41,354 bases of DNA from Butyrivibrio sp. GTDB lineage: Bacteria; Bacillota; Clostridia; Lachnospirales; Lachnospiraceae. Shown one piece after another: positions 41,343 through 41,354 of the stretch. The notes under the pieces are model-generated. The model did no database searches and had not been told where the DNA came from. It saw nothing but the letters and a program-made list of their open reading frames with translations. Position 1 is the stretch's first letter, and every line of letters begins with the position of its first letter. The stretch is taken from assembly GCF_017940685.1 (NCBI RefSeq), contig NZ_JAGAYD010000127.1, positions 1 to 41,354 on the forward strand. The letters run 5' to 3'. A program made the position numbers and the translations under genes.

Positions 41343-41354
41343 TCACCAAAAAGA
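41339..41354 (+). CDS. Possible start of a transposase gene (cut by the window end)
   Basis: ATG 41339 begins MLTKK and is preceded at 7 bases by AGAGAGG. Only five codons are visible. The start resembles the N-terminus of IS1182-family transposases as I remember them from Lachnospiraceae, and the preceding inverted repeat fits an insertion sequence, but five residues cannot prove it. Confidence 0.25.

Noticed and set aside
1-41354. CRISPR arrays, tRNA or rRNA genes
   Set aside because: No regularly spaced repeats, cloverleaf-like segments or rRNA-like sequence were seen in the gaps.

Overview
The window looks like chromosomal DNA from a Lachnospiraceae Firmicute of the Butyrivibrio/Pseudobutyrivibrio type. 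The basis is overall codon style, the DUF5716/DUF5717-type operon that I associate with this family, strong AGGAGG-like ribosome binding sites, and NHLM-type peptide exporters beside ordinary clostridial housekeeping genes. This assignment is an inference; no rRNA or tRNA is present to confirm it. Coding density is high: no gene-free stretch exceeds about 200 bases, and every gene except the first is on the + strand.

Layout. (1) 1-870: a large palindrome and a minus-strand formate/nitrite channel. (2) 1023-8466: one operon-like run holding two NHLM-type ABC exporters (one with a C39 peptidase), a zinc-ribbon protein with a degenerate kinase-like domain, a von Willebrand A (vWA) protein and a divergent adenylosuccinate synthetase (PurA) paralogue. 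No precursor peptide for the exporters is visible. (3) 8568-12199: a MacAB-like ATPase, adaptor and permease set. (4) 12255-19191: a tight four-gene operon with a 1196-residue DUF5717-like helical-repeat protein, an actin/Hsp70-fold DUF5716-like protein, a helical protein and a membrane coiled-coil protein. (5) 19331-21801: purB and metF, separated and preceded by inverted repeats. (6) 21880-27123: a MoxR/DUF58/vWA/vWA/TPR (Bat-like) operon with overlapping genes. (7) 27324-30346: a structured leader, two unrecognised proteins, a stand-alone receiver-like protein and a GGDEF protein. (8) 30410-41272: an AT-richer looking accessory island. (9) 41277-41354: an inverted repeat covering the start of what may be a transposase gene.

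The island in (8) is the strongest candidate for an undescribed system. In order it encodes a DUF4145/HEPN-like domain fused to a pseudokinase (both catalytic Asp positions are Asn); an apparently active Ser/Thr kinase that overlaps it; a 47-residue acidic protein; an Upf1/Dna2-like SF1 helicase whose N-terminal part lies in another frame joined through two tandem A_AAA_AAG slippery heptamers; an unrecognised protein with a possible helix-turn-helix region; a zinc-ribbon membrane protein; and a HEPN-NACHT-TPR STAND protein with an intact RX4H motif. Overlaps and short gaps suggest one transcript. The combination suggests a phosphorylation-controlled, NTP-dependent conflict (for example anti-phage) system with RNA cleavage as a plausible output. 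That function is inferred from domain content only.
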